Shown here piece after piece: positions 21,657-30,629 of a stretch of 41,413 bases of DNA. The stretch comes from an uncultured Eubacteriales bacterium (GTDB lineage Bacteria > Bacillota > Clostridia > Oscillospirales > Oscillospiraceae), in NCBI GenBank assembly GCA_902475435.1, contig CABRZL010000012.1, forward strand, positions 1 to 41,413, read 5' to 3'. The notes under the pieces were generated by a model that had not been told where the DNA came from, did no database searches, and saw only the letters and a program-made list of their open reading frames with translations. Made by a program: the position numbers and the translations under genes. Every line of letters begins with the position of its first letter. Positions within the stretch are counted from its first letter, which is position 1.

Positions 21657-21863
21657 CCTATTTCCTCACGCCCCTTGCGGGCACGACTTATTGACAACGA
21701 GCTTGAAATAAGGTATCCTATAGGTATAGGGAAGGGAACTTGCCCTCCCCCTCTTCATCGAGTAAGCCTTTCTATAATATCTAGTAGCTTATCGATGATT
21801 ATTAGGATTGCGGTAATCAGGTTTAATGTTTTGATTGTTTTGTCCTGTTTACCGCTTTTTTGA

Positions 21864-22367
21864 TGCCACAAAAAGCGTAAGAGCTTTTATGGGAAGTCCA
21901 AGCTTGCGGCCAATAAAGCATATGATGATTTTGTTGCAAGACTATACACAGAGAGGGCTCCGGAACCTGGCAGTATACCGTTTAAGGCTCTGGCAGAAGA
22001 ATGGCTCGAAACGTACAAGCGCGATGCAGTCCGCAATGTAACACTGGAAAAAACATATGAATCGCCTTTAAACCGGCATATTCTCCCCTACTTTGGAACA
22101 ATGCTTGTCGCACGGATAACTGAAACAGACATAAAAAAATTCTATTCAGACCATTCTCGTTTTTCTCATTCATATTTATCCAAAATGCGCGTTATAATAA
22201 AAAGCGTCCTAGACTTGGCCGTGCGCAAAGGCATTACACAATATAACCCTGCCGAAATGATAAAGCTCCCCAAGGCGTCCTCTGACGCTAATACTCCCAA
22301 ACGTGCATACAGCAAGCAGGAGGCGCAAATAGACATTATGCGCGAGGCTGTCTCGCTCGGCGTGTAG
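21864..22367 (+). pseudogene. Tyrosine integrase, N-terminal fragment
   Basis: Open frame of 167 codons with no start (TGA at 21861-21863). It contains an arm-type DNA-binding segment (HKKRKSFYGKSKLAANKAYD), and a SAM-like core-binding domain (RNVTLEKTYESPLNRHILPY, ITETDIKKFYSDHS, MRVIIKSVLDLAVRKGITQY, NPAEMIKLPK). It stops at RAYSKQEAQ, precisely where the catalytic domain with Arg-His-Arg-Tyr would begin, so it cannot recombine DNA. It points toward tRNA-Arg, 125 bases away, the probable attachment site. Confidence 0.8.
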
Positions 22368-22462
22368 TTTACGACACTTTTTCAAATTTTGAACGATTTT
22401 CTATAATTTTTTGTGATTTGGATTTTTGCAGCGCATATATGATAAAATGCCGATATAAAGCA

Positions 22463-22488
22463 AAAAACCGCTATTTCAAGCGGTTTTT
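22463..22488 (-). terminator. Terminator of tRNA-Arg
   Basis: Minus strand AAAAACCGCT-TGAAAT-AGCGGTTTTT followed by TTGC, directly after the tRNA 3' end. Confidence 0.85.
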
Positions 22489-22491
22489 CAA

Positions 22492-22568
22492 TGGCGTGGC
22501 TGAAGGGATTCGAACCCCCGACCTTTTGATTCGTAGTCAAACACTCTATCCAGCTGAGCTACAGCCAC
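22492..22568 (-). tRNA. tRNA-Arg (ACG)
   Basis: Cloverleaf on the minus strand: acceptor GTGGCTG/CAGCCAC, D-arm GCTCAGCTGGATAGAGT, anticodon stem TTTGA/TCAAA with loop CTACGAA (anticodon ACG), T-arm GGGGGTTCGAATCCCTT, encoded CCA at 22492-22494. Its 3' half is a common integration site; the integrase fragment lies just beyond its 3' end. Confidence 0.95.
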
Positions 22569-22592
22569 ATGCACTTCGCAAGCGCGTATTTT

Positions 22593-22621
22593 ATTATCTC
22601 GTAGTTGTTCTGCTTTGTCAA
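22593..22621 (-). promoter_or_regulatory. Promoter of tRNA-Arg
   Basis: Minus strand TTGACA (22616-22621), 17-base spacer, GATAAT (22593-22598), 24 bases before the tRNA 5' end. Confidence 0.8.
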
Positions 22622-22861
22622 TAGCTTTTTTATTTTTTTCTTGATTTATTTTTTAACTTATTCATATTAAATTCTAATAAATATACTTGATTTTATTAGG
22701 TGACTATAAACCATTATTATGATATAATCGTCATGGTCATATTGCCTGATATATTAGAGAATGAATTGCATCTTTTCACAGAATATTAAGATATTGACCA
22801 TTTGAAGTCTCCGTGACAAGCCACATAAACAGTGATTAATATTTGTTAAAGAAGGATAAAA

Positions 22862-23473
22862 ATGCTAGATTTATTAAAAAATCACATACCGACTATTATA
22901 GGGATGGATGAATGCAATAAATTCGCCGTATCAATCATGCTTCTTGAAAACAATTCCGACTATGACGTTTTATTTGAAGTCCGTTCTTCAAAAATAAACA
23001 GACAGCCCGGCGACATATGCCTCCCGGGCGGAATGCTCGAAAAAAACGAAGCACCGGAAGAAGCCGCTCTGCGCGAAGCATCTGAAGAACTGCAAATACC
23101 TACATCGGATATGGAGATAATTACACCGTTAGACATTCTGATTGGAACCGGCACGATCGTGTATACATACGCAGTTAAGCTAAACAATTACAACGGCAGT
23201 TACAGCAAAAGCGAAGTCGCAGAAACATTTACTGTTCCGCTATCATTTTTCTTAAATACAGAACCTGAGATTTATTACACTACTACGCAAACAATACCGG
23301 ATAAGGATTTCCCATTTGATAAAATATACGGCGGTAAAAATTACGACTGGCGCAAAGCCAGAACTCCAATATATTTTTACATTTATAAAAACAGAGTGAT
23401 ATGGGGGATGACTGCTAAAATTATGCGTTCTTTCTCCGGTATTTATAAAAGTGTATTAGAAAATAAAATTTAA
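22862..23473 (+). CDS. Nudix hydrolase, CoA-pyrophosphatase-like
   Basis: 203 residues. The Nudix box is present: GGMLEKNEAPEEAALREASEEL (G-x5-E-x7-RE-x2-EE). The preceding RSSKINRQPGDICLPGG resembles the UPF0035 motif of CoA pyrophosphatases (NudL/YeaB), so hydrolysis of CoA or acyl-CoA to 4'-phosphopantetheine and 3',5'-ADP is likely. Start 22862 has GAAGGATAAAA. It is monocistronic, with a TATAAT about 130 bases upstream (22720-22725) and a terminator at 23563. First resident gene right of the tRNA-Arg. Confidence 0.85.
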   Translation: MLDLLKNHIPTIIGMDECNKFAVSIMLLENNSDYDVLFEVRSSKINRQPGDICLPGGMLEKNEAPEEAALREASEELQIPTSDMEIITPLDILIGTGTIVYTYAVKLNNYNGSYSKSEVAETFTVPLSFFLNTEPEIYYTTTQTIPDKDFPFDKIYGGKNYDWRKARTPIYFYIYKNRVIWGMTAKIMRSFSGIYKSVLENKI

Positions 23474-23562
23474 TTTATAAGCTAGTTATATTCTTCTCCG
23501 TCTCAAAAGGCTACGGATTGCATTTCATTCTTTTACACTGCGAGCAAGATTATTTACAAACA

Positions 23563-23591
23563 AAAGACCATTGATTAAATCAATGGTCTTT
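23563..23591. terminator. Bidirectional terminator
   Basis: AAAGACCATTGAT-TAA-ATCAATGGTCTTT, 13-bp stem, T-rich on plus and (A-run) on minus. Serves the convergent Nudix gene and the 13-gene operon ending in aspA. Confidence 0.88.
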
Positions 23592-23600
23592 TTGTATTTC

Positions 23601-24920
23601 TTATTTTTCGGAAAGCAGCTCCAGTTTTTTCTTCGCTTCGTCCGGAGGATATGTTTTTACAACGCCGCTGACAACATCATAGCCAAGCTTTGGCAAAAAC
23701 GCTGCTGCAAACGCATACGACTCATTCAGATGCTCTTTGCACTTACTCTCATCTGCCTCGAGCGTCTCTACACACTTTTCTCTGAATATGCTGACCGCTC
23801 TGTTTAAAAGTTCTAAACTCTCAAGGAGTCTGTCCGCTATAAGCGGCAAGAAGGCATTCAGCTCAAATTCACCATGCGCAGCGGCCATAGTTATCGCTGC
23901 GTCGTTTGCAATTACCTGAATTGCACACTGAATCACCATTTCAGGTACTACGGGGTTTACCTTCCCGGGCATAATGCTGCTCCCTTGTTGGAGAGACTTT
24001 ATTTTCAGTTCTCTTAATCCTCCATGAGGTCCGGAATTCATAAGCCTTATGTCGTTAGCGATTTTCATCATATTAACAGTCAACGCTTTTAAAAGGCCTG
24101 AAACTTCTACGAACACATCGTTATTTTGAGTCAAATCCATAGGATATTCCGCGGCGGCTAAGCCAAAGCCGGTAAGTCTCCGAAGCTCTTCTATAACGCC
24201 AAATCTGTATTTTCTATCAGCTCCGCCGGAAAGCCCTACCGCCGTTCCGCCTATATTCACCTGGCGTAGTCTTTCCTCCACTTTGTATATTCTCCATCTG
24301 TCTCTCGCTATGGCTTGAGCGTATGCTCCAAATTCTTCGCCTAATGTTATCGGAACTGCATCCATCAATTCCGTGCGCCCAATCTTTTCAACAGTCTGCC
24401 ATTCATTTTCTTTCTCTTGAAGAGACGTCTGAAGTTTAGAACACTCGTCTGATAGAAGTCTGAGTCTGCGTATCGCTGCTATTCTCAGCGCCGTAGGACA
24501 AACATCGTTTGTAGATTGCCCTCTGTTTACGTCATCCAGAGGATGAATTATATCATACCGTCCTTTGGCTTCCCCCATATCTTCCAAAGCGAGATTGGCC
24601 AGCACTTCGTTGACATTCATATTAGTTGAAGTTCCTGCGCCTCCCTGCAGAGCTTGAATCGGGAAACTGTCTTCAAAGCCGCCTGCGAGTATTTTATCGC
24701 AGGCTCTTACTATCGCTGACTCTACATCTGCTCTTTCAGGATTAAGTCTGCGATACGTAATTGCCGCCGCTTTTTTAACCGTAACTATCGCTTCTATAAG
24801 CTCCCATCTCACAGAACGCTGATTCAAATCAAAATTTTCCTTTGCGCGCAGCGTGTTTATGCCGTAAAGTATATCGTCTCCAAGCTCGCGCTCTCCCAGA
24901 GCATCGCGTTCTCTTCTCAT
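23601..24920 (-). CDS. aspA: Aspartate ammonia-lyase-like protein
   Basis: 439 residues of the fumarase/aspartase superfamily: GGAGTSTNMNVNEVLANLAL, GQSTNDVCPTALRIA, ELMDAVPITLGEEFGAYAQA, and the signature SSIMPGKVNPV with the catalytic Ser. Aspartase converts aspartate to fumarate plus ammonia. An aspA-like gene next to hydF is a recurring feature of [FeFe]-hydrogenase maturation clusters, where it is thought to supply ammonia for the azadithiolate bridge. Last gene of the operon, 3 bases after hydF. Fumarase activity cannot be excluded. Confidence 0.88.
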   Translation of the reverse strand: MRRERDALGERELGDDILYGINTLRAKENFDLNQRSVRWELIEAIVTVKKAAAITYRRLNPERADVESAIVRACDKILAGGFEDSFPIQALQGGAGTSTNMNVNEVLANLALEDMGEAKGRYDIIHPLDDVNRGQSTNDVCPTALRIAAIRRLRLLSDECSKLQTSLQEKENEWQTVEKIGRTELMDAVPITLGEEFGAYAQAIARDRWRIYKVEERLRQVNIGGTAVGLSGGADRKYRFGVIEELRRLTGFGLAAAEYPMDLTQNNDVFVEVSGLLKALTVNMMKIANDIRLMNSGPHGGLRELKIKSLQQGSSIMPGKVNPVVPEMVIQCAIQVIANDAAITMAAAHGEFELNAFLPLIADRLLESLELLNRAVSIFREKCVETLEADESKCKEHLNESYAFAAAFLPKLGYDVVSGVVKTYPPDEAKKKLELLSEK

Positions 24921-24923
24921 ACT

Positions 24924-26132
24924 TTAATCCTCCAGCTCTGCCAGCAAATGCGGAAATATCTCTATCGTACGTTTCAAAATCCCCTGCATATATGCAATAG
25001 TAATACCGTAATTCGTTATGGGTACGCCTTGGTCCTGCGCACATTTCATTCTATATCGCACTTCCCTTTCGTTCAGCATACATCCTCCGCAATGGATTAC
25101 CATAGCATACCTGGATAAATCCTCCGGAAACTCGCGTCCGGATGATGTTTCTATATTCAGCTTTTTCCCGGTATAGTTTCTCAGCCAGCGCGGGATTTTC
25201 ACGCTGCCGATGTCATCGCATTGACGATGATGCGTACATCCCTCTGAAATCAAAACCGTATCGCCGTCCTTTAACTTCTCCACGGCGGCCACACCGCGCA
25301 CGGCCTCGTCCAGCAAGCCTTTATATCTGGCCATGAGAATTGAAAATGACGTAAGCGGTATATCCGGCGGCACATCAGCGGAAACCTTAGCAAACACCTG
25401 ACTGTCTGTTATCACCAAAGCAGGACGTGTCCCCAGCTTTTCCAACGTCTCCTGAAGCTCATATTCTTTAACGCACAGCGCGCAGGCGTCTGCTTCAAGC
25501 ACATCACGAATAACCTGCTGCTGAGGTAAAATCAGTCTGCCTTTTGGAGCCGCCTTATCTATCGGGATGACTAAAACTACTATATCCGCAGGGTGAATCA
25601 AGTCGCCGATCAGCCGAAATTTTTCCTCCTGTGTCCTGCCTAGAAGCGCTATCTGTTCTTTGAGCTTATTTAAATTTGTCTTTTCAATAGCGCTGACATA
25701 TATTTCGTTATCCGAACATGCAGGCAGCTTTTCCAGAAGATCGCACTTGTTCCAGGCTATAATATAAGGTATATTCTTCTGATTAAATATGTCTATCAGC
25801 TCTCTGTCACATTCTTTCATGCCCTCTGCGCTGTCTACAACTAAAACGGCGACGTCAGTTCTGTTCAATACCTGCTTAGTTTTTTTAACACGAAGCTCGC
25901 CCAGAGCGCCTTCATCATCAAATCCGGGAGTATCTATAATGAGAACAGGACCCATTGGCAAAAGCTCCATAGCCTTACTCACCGGATCTGTAGTTGTGCC
26001 GCGCGTATCTGATACCACAGCCAGCTCCTGACCCGTAACTGCGTTCACTACGCTCGATTTTCCTGCGTTTCTCCGACCGAAAAAGCCTATATGTATTCTC
26101 TCGCCAGAAGGCGTGTCATTCAGTCCCATCAT
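24924..26132 (-). CDS. hydF: [FeFe]-hydrogenase maturation GTPase HydF
   Basis: 402 residues. N-terminal GTPase: GRRNAGKSS (G1), DTPGF (G3), NKCD (G4). Middle dimerisation domain. C-terminal [4Fe-4S] domain with EGCTHHRQCDDIG and HCGGCMLNE, the C-x-H...H-C-x2-C ligand set that defines HydF, the scaffold on which the 2Fe subcluster is completed. Start 26132 follows AAGGAGGATA and overlaps the upstream nitrogenase-like gene by 17 bases. HydE and HydG, the radical-SAM partners that make the ligands, are not in the window, which makes its placement here unusual. Confidence 0.93.
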   Translation of the reverse strand: MMGLNDTPSGERIHIGFFGRRNAGKSSVVNAVTGQELAVVSDTRGTTTDPVSKAMELLPMGPVLIIDTPGFDDEGALGELRVKKTKQVLNRTDVAVLVVDSAEGMKECDRELIDIFNQKNIPYIIAWNKCDLLEKLPACSDNEIYVSAIEKTNLNKLKEQIALLGRTQEEKFRLIGDLIHPADIVVLVIPIDKAAPKGRLILPQQQVIRDVLEADACALCVKEYELQETLEKLGTRPALVITDSQVFAKVSADVPPDIPLTSFSILMARYKGLLDEAVRGVAAVEKLKDGDTVLISEGCTHHRQCDDIGSVKIPRWLRNYTGKKLNIETSSGREFPEDLSRYAMVIHCGGCMLNEREVRYRMKCAQDQGVPITNYGITIAYMQGILKRTIEIFPHLLAELED

Positions 26133-27264
26133 TATCCTCCTTCATTAATTCTATTAAATCAGGCATACTTTTCCAAAAGACTCTGCCCGAGAAAGCCTCG
26201 TGCGGAAGCGGATAAAACGCACTTCCGCTGCTCAATATCGGCTTATACAGCGGATCTGCTATAACCGCCCTTGCGTCTTTCAACTGCTCCTGAGCCTGCT
26301 CTTCTCCTATAGCTCGTAAAGCCCCGGCGGGTAAGCACTCGTCATCTGCTTCCAAAGGACATATTGTCCTTACATTTACACCATATTTCGCTTTGACCGC
26401 TTCTGCAAGGGAACCGCATGTCACTGGTTCTCCTATAATCACAGCGTCATAGTTATCCTGCTCATTTCGCTCAGCATACGGAGATATATTCGCGCCCGTT
26501 TCTACCGCTTTTTCCATCGCCGCAATGAGCTCATCCGTAAATTTCCCAATCGGAGTACCTACAACATACGGCGTGCCGCACGTCTCTCTAAGCACACGAG
26601 CAGCCTCGTATCCTACGGATGAGACCACCAGATTCACCGCAGCCTCTCCTGCGCGAGCGAGCGTTTCAAGCTTATCTCCCATAGCCCAGCATGAGACTAC
26701 ATCCCACCCGTTCTTCATCAGAACGTCCCTCATAGCTTTTTGGGAGCTCTCCTTTGTAAAATCAAGAGGCGTCACTCCGAGCAGATTTACACTCCTCCTG
26801 TTTGTGCATTTTAGATCTTTTCTGACAAATCGGCGCGCAATCTCGGCCATAGCCTTCCCCGCTCCTGTCACATAATCGTGCATACCGTTAGTAGGCACAA
26901 AGAACGACGGTATGCCTGTTCTTTCTTCCAATATTCTTACTATCGCGGAGAAATCCGTGCCGTTCATGTACGGCATAGGAGAACTTGAGAGAGCTATGAA
27001 TTCGGGCTTAAATTCCTGAGCTGCATACACTATATCGTCTATGAGCTTGTCATCATCTCCCATTATAGCCTCTATCTCTGACAATGCGGAAATAAATATA
27101 AGACTGTCCTTGTCATACCATCGTGTCTCGTCATGTGTATTATAAGTAGAATTGCAGCCTGAGGAATCATGCATTATCGTCATTCCTCCCAGCTCATACA
27201 AAGCTGAGCACACTCCGGATACATCCGCAGTGTATATAGGTATTATTCGATACGACTGTCTCAT
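26116..27264 (-). CDS. Nitrogenase component 1-like protein (NifK-type), set 2
   Basis: 382 residues of the NifD/NifK-type oxidoreductase fold, shorter than true NifK. Cys19 (SGVCSALYELGG) and Cys37 (HDSSGCNSTYNTHDETRWYD) fall where P-cluster-like ligands occur. ALSEIEAIMGDDDKLIDDI and ALSSSPMPYMNGTDFSAIV mark the first and second Rossmann-like subdomains; NLLGVTPLDF and VVGTPIGKFTDEL are repeated in the paralogue at 34242-35282. Overlaps the gene before it by 4 bases. No FeMo-cofactor Cys/His pair can be recognised, so it is nitrogenase-like, not nitrogenase. Confidence 0.85.
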   Translation of the reverse strand: MRQSYRIIPIYTADVSGVCSALYELGGMTIMHDSSGCNSTYNTHDETRWYDKDSLIFISALSEIEAIMGDDDKLIDDIVYAAQEFKPEFIALSSSPMPYMNGTDFSAIVRILEERTGIPSFFVPTNGMHDYVTGAGKAMAEIARRFVRKDLKCTNRRSVNLLGVTPLDFTKESSQKAMRDVLMKNGWDVVSCWAMGDKLETLARAGEAAVNLVVSSVGYEAARVLRETCGTPYVVGTPIGKFTDELIAAMEKAVETGANISPYAERNEQDNYDAVIIGEPVTCGSLAEAVKAKYGVNVRTICPLEADDECLPAGALRAIGEEQAQEQLKDARAVIADPLYKPILSSGSAFYPLPHEAFSGRVFWKSMPDLIELMKEDNDGTE

Positions 27265-28583
27265 ACGCAGCTCTCACACCCCAATCCTTTGCGCGGAACT
27301 ATATCTCTCGTGTCTTTCTCGTTCAGAAAAGCATCTGTCATCAGCTCCGCCATTTTGCAAATTCCATCGAAACCATATAATCCGCCGCCTTCTACCATAT
27401 TTACAAAATGCGGCGTATTTTCAAACCATGCCGCTTTCTGCCCTATGGCAAGAGTTTTTTCGCCTGCTCCACGCTCAAGAACGCGCATTTTCACCTGAAC
27501 TGTCGCAGCAAGCTCCAAATCGGGAGCGTTTCTTTTCAGCCATATGAAATCCTGCTCTTCCTCTGTATTAACAGAGTCAAGATAGACGCGAACAACATTA
27601 AAGCCGTGCTCTGTCAACAAACGCGCCAAGCCCAAATGCCTTGGATGAACGGTATAATCTATAGCGATTCTCGTTTGACCTATTATTCTATACGCCTCTT
27701 TCAACGCAGCTTCACTTTTCTCACGCTCGCTCTGCACGTCAATGCGCTGAATTGAAAGCGCATCCGAGAGCTTGTTGAGGTTTTCTGTTATTTCCTCGCA
27801 GCTAAAGCTTGACGGCAGATACATATAACGCCTGTTAAGCCGCTCCGCCGCAGCCCTCGCGCCGTAATCAGCCGCAGGATATACCGCTATAAACATTTCG
27901 CTTTCTCCCATAGACATAAATTCAGCAGGAGTGCTGCACGCGGGCAGTTCTTTCAGCTCAACATTTCCGCTATTCAGCAGACGTACAATATCGCTTGTTT
28001 CGTCCAGAGCGAAATCGCTTCCCAACAGACTTACAGCGCCTTTGCGCAAGGGCAATGGCGAAAGCGGATCATAAAGGCTTTTTCGCATTTTCTGATCCGG
28101 TGTAGCTCCGCTTTTTCGCATTATCGGATCCATAAAACATCGCACAAAGCAAATATCCGGAAAAAGTTTTTCCAGCTCACAGTATATCCTGTCCAAATCG
28201 CAGCCTAAAAAATGATGCAGACAGACGGTATAAAGCAGCACAAAAGGCGGCCTTTTTGGAAGCTTGCGAATTACATCCGCCGTACCCTCAATCGTAACCT
28301 CCTCTATCTCTCCGTTAATAAAATCTGACTCTTCCAAAATCACAAAGGAAAAGCGATCTGACATATTCATCTCCGCCGCTGTCAAAACCACTCCGCGCAT
28401 GCAATTAGCCGCGCATACATATATCTGATGAGCTTCCGGAATCAGCATACCTGTGTGAACTATATTCCATGTGCCGTGTACGGGCGCGTTGAACTCCAAT
28501 CCCGATTTAAACGGTTCGGGAAAGCTTGCATTTGATATGCGCATAACTGCGCCGTCTGAATTAACGGATATTCGTCTCAGCAT
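27261..28583 (-). CDS. Nitrogenase component 1-like protein (NifD-type), set 2
   Basis: 440 residues from ATG 28583 (GGAGGAGAA); an upstream ATG at 28601 is less likely. Cys57 and Cys61 (YVCAANCMRGVVLTA), then ILEESDFINGEIEE, and Cys121/Cys128 (TVCLHHFLGCDLDRIY) follow the order of NifD-type cluster-binding segments. IDYTVHPRHLGLARLLTEHG starts the third subdomain. The C-terminus ends GLGCESCV, an extra Cys pair that set 1 lacks. Expected to form a heterotetramer with the product of 26116-27264 and receive electrons from the NifH-like protein at 28577. Confidence 0.82.
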   Translation of the reverse strand: MLRRISVNSDGAVMRISNASFPEPFKSGLEFNAPVHGTWNIVHTGMLIPEAHQIYVCAANCMRGVVLTAAEMNMSDRFSFVILEESDFINGEIEEVTIEGTADVIRKLPKRPPFVLLYTVCLHHFLGCDLDRIYCELEKLFPDICFVRCFMDPIMRKSGATPDQKMRKSLYDPLSPLPLRKGAVSLLGSDFALDETSDIVRLLNSGNVELKELPACSTPAEFMSMGESEMFIAVYPAADYGARAAAERLNRRYMYLPSSFSCEEITENLNKLSDALSIQRIDVQSEREKSEAALKEAYRIIGQTRIAIDYTVHPRHLGLARLLTEHGFNVVRVYLDSVNTEEEQDFIWLKRNAPDLELAATVQVKMRVLERGAGEKTLAIGQKAAWFENTPHFVNMVEGGGLYGFDGICKMAELMTDAFLNEKDTRDIVPRKGLGCESCV

Positions 28584-29344
28584 TTCTCCTCCAAACCGCA
28601 TATTTTTATCAGCTCATGCGCCAGCTTTCTGTATTCCGCCGCCATATCGCTGTTCGGGAAAGCTTCGATTACAGTCCTGCGGCTTTCTTCCGCTTCAGGC
28701 ACAAGCTCGCTGAAGCTGAGTGCGCCTATTATCTCCGTACTAAAATCTTCTGCCAATTCCCTGACTTTAGCTTCCTCATTTTTTACGTTTTTTCTGTTCA
28801 ATATCAGACCGCCCAGCTCAGCATATCCGCGGTTTTTAAATCTATCTACTGCCATAGCGATATTAGCCGCAGCGTGGATAGACATATTCTCACCTGATGT
28901 AAGAATAAATACCTTGTCCGCATAGCCGCTTCGCATAGGCATTGTAAATCCTCCGCACACTACATCGCCCAAGACGTCATATAAAACTACATCAGGCTCA
29001 TACACCTTGTATGCACCTTTGGCCTCCAAAGTCTCGAGAGCTGATATTATGCCTCTCCCCGCGCACCCCAAGCCGGGAGTAGGCCCACCCGCTTCGACAC
29101 AAAGCACACCGCCATATCCGACTTTGACCATATCTTCCAAAGTAATGTCGTTTTTTCGCACACGAATAAGATCCAGCACGGTATCCGTATGCTCTCCGTG
29201 GCGAAGCAGTGTTGTAGAATCCGCTTTTGGATCGCAGCCTATCTGTAAAACCTTAAATCCATTCTCTGCCAGCGCAGCGGCGATATTTGATACCGTTGTT
29301 GACTTTCCTACGCCGCCTTTGCCATATACCGCAAGTTTAATCAT
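28577..29344 (-). CDS. NifH-like iron protein, set 2
   Basis: 255 residues from ATG 29344, overlapping the TM1266-type gene by 8 bases. Walker A KGGVGKST, switch region DPKADST, cluster Cys in GLGCAGRG and in DVLGDVVCGGF: both [4Fe-4S] ligands of nitrogenase Fe protein are present, as is the Arg that is ADP-ribosylated in NifH (GCAGRG). It lacks ~20-30 C-terminal residues compared with NifH. Predicted ATP-dependent reductase that docks on the set 2 component-1-like complex. Confidence 0.92.
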   Translation of the reverse strand: MIKLAVYGKGGVGKSTTVSNIAAALAENGFKVLQIGCDPKADSTTLLRHGEHTDTVLDLIRVRKNDITLEDMVKVGYGGVLCVEAGGPTPGLGCAGRGIISALETLEAKGAYKVYEPDVVLYDVLGDVVCGGFTMPMRSGYADKVFILTSGENMSIHAAANIAMAVDRFKNRGYAELGGLILNRKNVKNEEAKVRELAEDFSTEIIGALSFSELVPEAEESRRTVIEAFPNSDMAAEYRKLAHELIKICGLEEKC

Positions 29345-29612
29345 ATTTTTGATCCTCAGTCCGGGTAATAACATTAGAGTATACAGTCTTCGCTGTAACG
29401 CCTTTGAGCCTCCCTATTTTACCGGAAAGCGCGCTCGTCACATCCTGCGGAGCGTCTATCGCTACGCTAATTATATTGATGCCTTTGCTTTTATACGGAA
29501 TGCCCATTCTGCCTATTATAAACTCGCTCGCTTTGTGCAAAAGACTGTTAAGCTCATCCGTTTTCGTGCCTCTCTCTACAATTATGGATATTACTGCAAC
29601 TCTCGTTTCCAT
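29337..29612 (-). CDS. TM1266-family iron-only hydrogenase system regulator
   Basis: 91 residues with an ACT/ferredoxin-like fold: VAVISIIVERGTKTDELNSL, HKASEFIIGRMGIPYKSKGI, NIISVAIDAPQDVTSALSGK, IGRLKGVTAKTVYS. This is the small putative regulator recurrently encoded with HydE/F/G. Start 29612 has GAAGGAGGCATAA. Its presence inside a hyp/nif-like operon links this locus to the [FeFe]-hydrogenase maturation network. No DNA-binding motif; may bind a small ligand or a partner protein. Confidence 0.85.
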   Translation of the reverse strand: METRVAVISIIVERGTKTDELNSLLHKASEFIIGRMGIPYKSKGINIISVAIDAPQDVTSALSGKIGRLKGVTAKTVYSNVITRTEDQKYD

Positions 29613-29623
29613 TTATGCCTCCT

Positions 29624-30628
29624 TCAGCATATTCTCGGCAGCAGCTCGCCGCCGGGCTGCGGAAGAAGCGTCTGCGCTCCTATCTCAGTAGTCATAACTA
29701 CCTTCCCCGGCTGTTCTGCCGTGACTTCTCCTATTATTGCTGCACTTTTACAATATTCGTTCTGCTTCAAAGCATTTAGAATAGCATCGGCATTTTCTTT
29801 AGGTGCAAAAATCACAAGCCTTCCCTCACATGCGAGATACAACGGCTCCAAGCCCAGCATTCCGCATACTCCCCGAACCTCGTCGGCAACAGGTATTGCG
29901 GTTGAATCCAGCTTAATACCTACATCGCTTTGCGCCGCAATTTCATAAAGCACCGTGCCTACGCCGCCGCGCGTAGCATCGCGGATTACGTGTACGTCAC
30001 TCCCCGTATCGAGCACGGCTTCCACCGCACCCCACAGCGGGGCACAGTCGCTCGTCACATCTGCTTCTATGCCGAAATCCTCACGAGCAAGCAGAATAGT
30101 GCAGCCGTGACGGCCTATATCTCCGGTTACTATAATAGCATCTCCGGGCTCTGCCTTTGCGCCGGAGGTCTCTACTCCCTCCGCTATCTGACCTACACCG
30201 GTAGTAGTTATAAATATCTGATCTACCTGGCCCTTGCCTGCAACTTTCGTATCGCCGGAAACTATCGTTACTCCCGCTTCTTTGGCCGTCTTTTCCATGG
30301 AAGCTGCGATTTCTTCCAGCTTGTTCATAGGAAAGCCTTCTTCAATTACAAATGCACAGGATAAATAAAGCGGCTTCGCTCCCATACACGCAAGGTCATT
30401 TACCGTTCCGCAAATTGAAAGTTTCCCTATATTTCCTCCCGGAAAAAACGCCGGCGAAACTATAAATCCGTCAGTAGACATAGCCATTTTACCTGTCGGC
30501 GCAGGAAGCACCGCAGCATCATCTGCCGTGAGATTCGGATTTGCAAAATGCGCCTTGAATACTTCATCTATAAGCTCGTTCGTCTGTTTTCCGCCGCTTC
30601 CATGCGCCAGAGTAATAGTCTTTTCCAT
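29624..30628 (-). CDS. hypE: Hydrogenase maturation protein HypE
   Basis: 334 residues from ATG 30628 (ATGGAGGCATTTGAC); the longer frame to 30691 only overlaps hypD. N-terminal ITLAHGSGGKQTNELI and MSTDGFIVSPAFFPGGNIGKL are the ATP-binding loops of the PurM-like superfamily. The last residues PRIC end in the invariant Cys that is carbamoylated by HypF and dehydrated to thiocyanate, giving the CN ligands of [NiFe]-hydrogenase iron. Intact. One base separates it from hypD. Confidence 0.95.
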   Translation of the reverse strand: MEKTITLAHGSGGKQTNELIDEVFKAHFANPNLTADDAAVLPAPTGKMAMSTDGFIVSPAFFPGGNIGKLSICGTVNDLACMGAKPLYLSCAFVIEEGFPMNKLEEIAASMEKTAKEAGVTIVSGDTKVAGKGQVDQIFITTTGVGQIAEGVETSGAKAEPGDAIIVTGDIGRHGCTILLAREDFGIEADVTSDCAPLWGAVEAVLDTGSDVHVIRDATRGGVGTVLYEIAAQSDVGIKLDSTAIPVADEVRGVCGMLGLEPLYLACEGRLVIFAPKENADAILNALKQNEYCKSAAIIGEVTAEQPGKVVMTTEIGAQTLLPQPGGELLPRIC

Positions 30629-30629
30629 G

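Noticed and set aside
24829..28713. Several long antisense open frames over hydF and the nitrogenase-like genes
   Set aside because: They mirror coding sequence of well-supported genes, lack ribosome sites and recognisable domains, and show Ser/Pro/Arg-rich composition typical of shadow frames.
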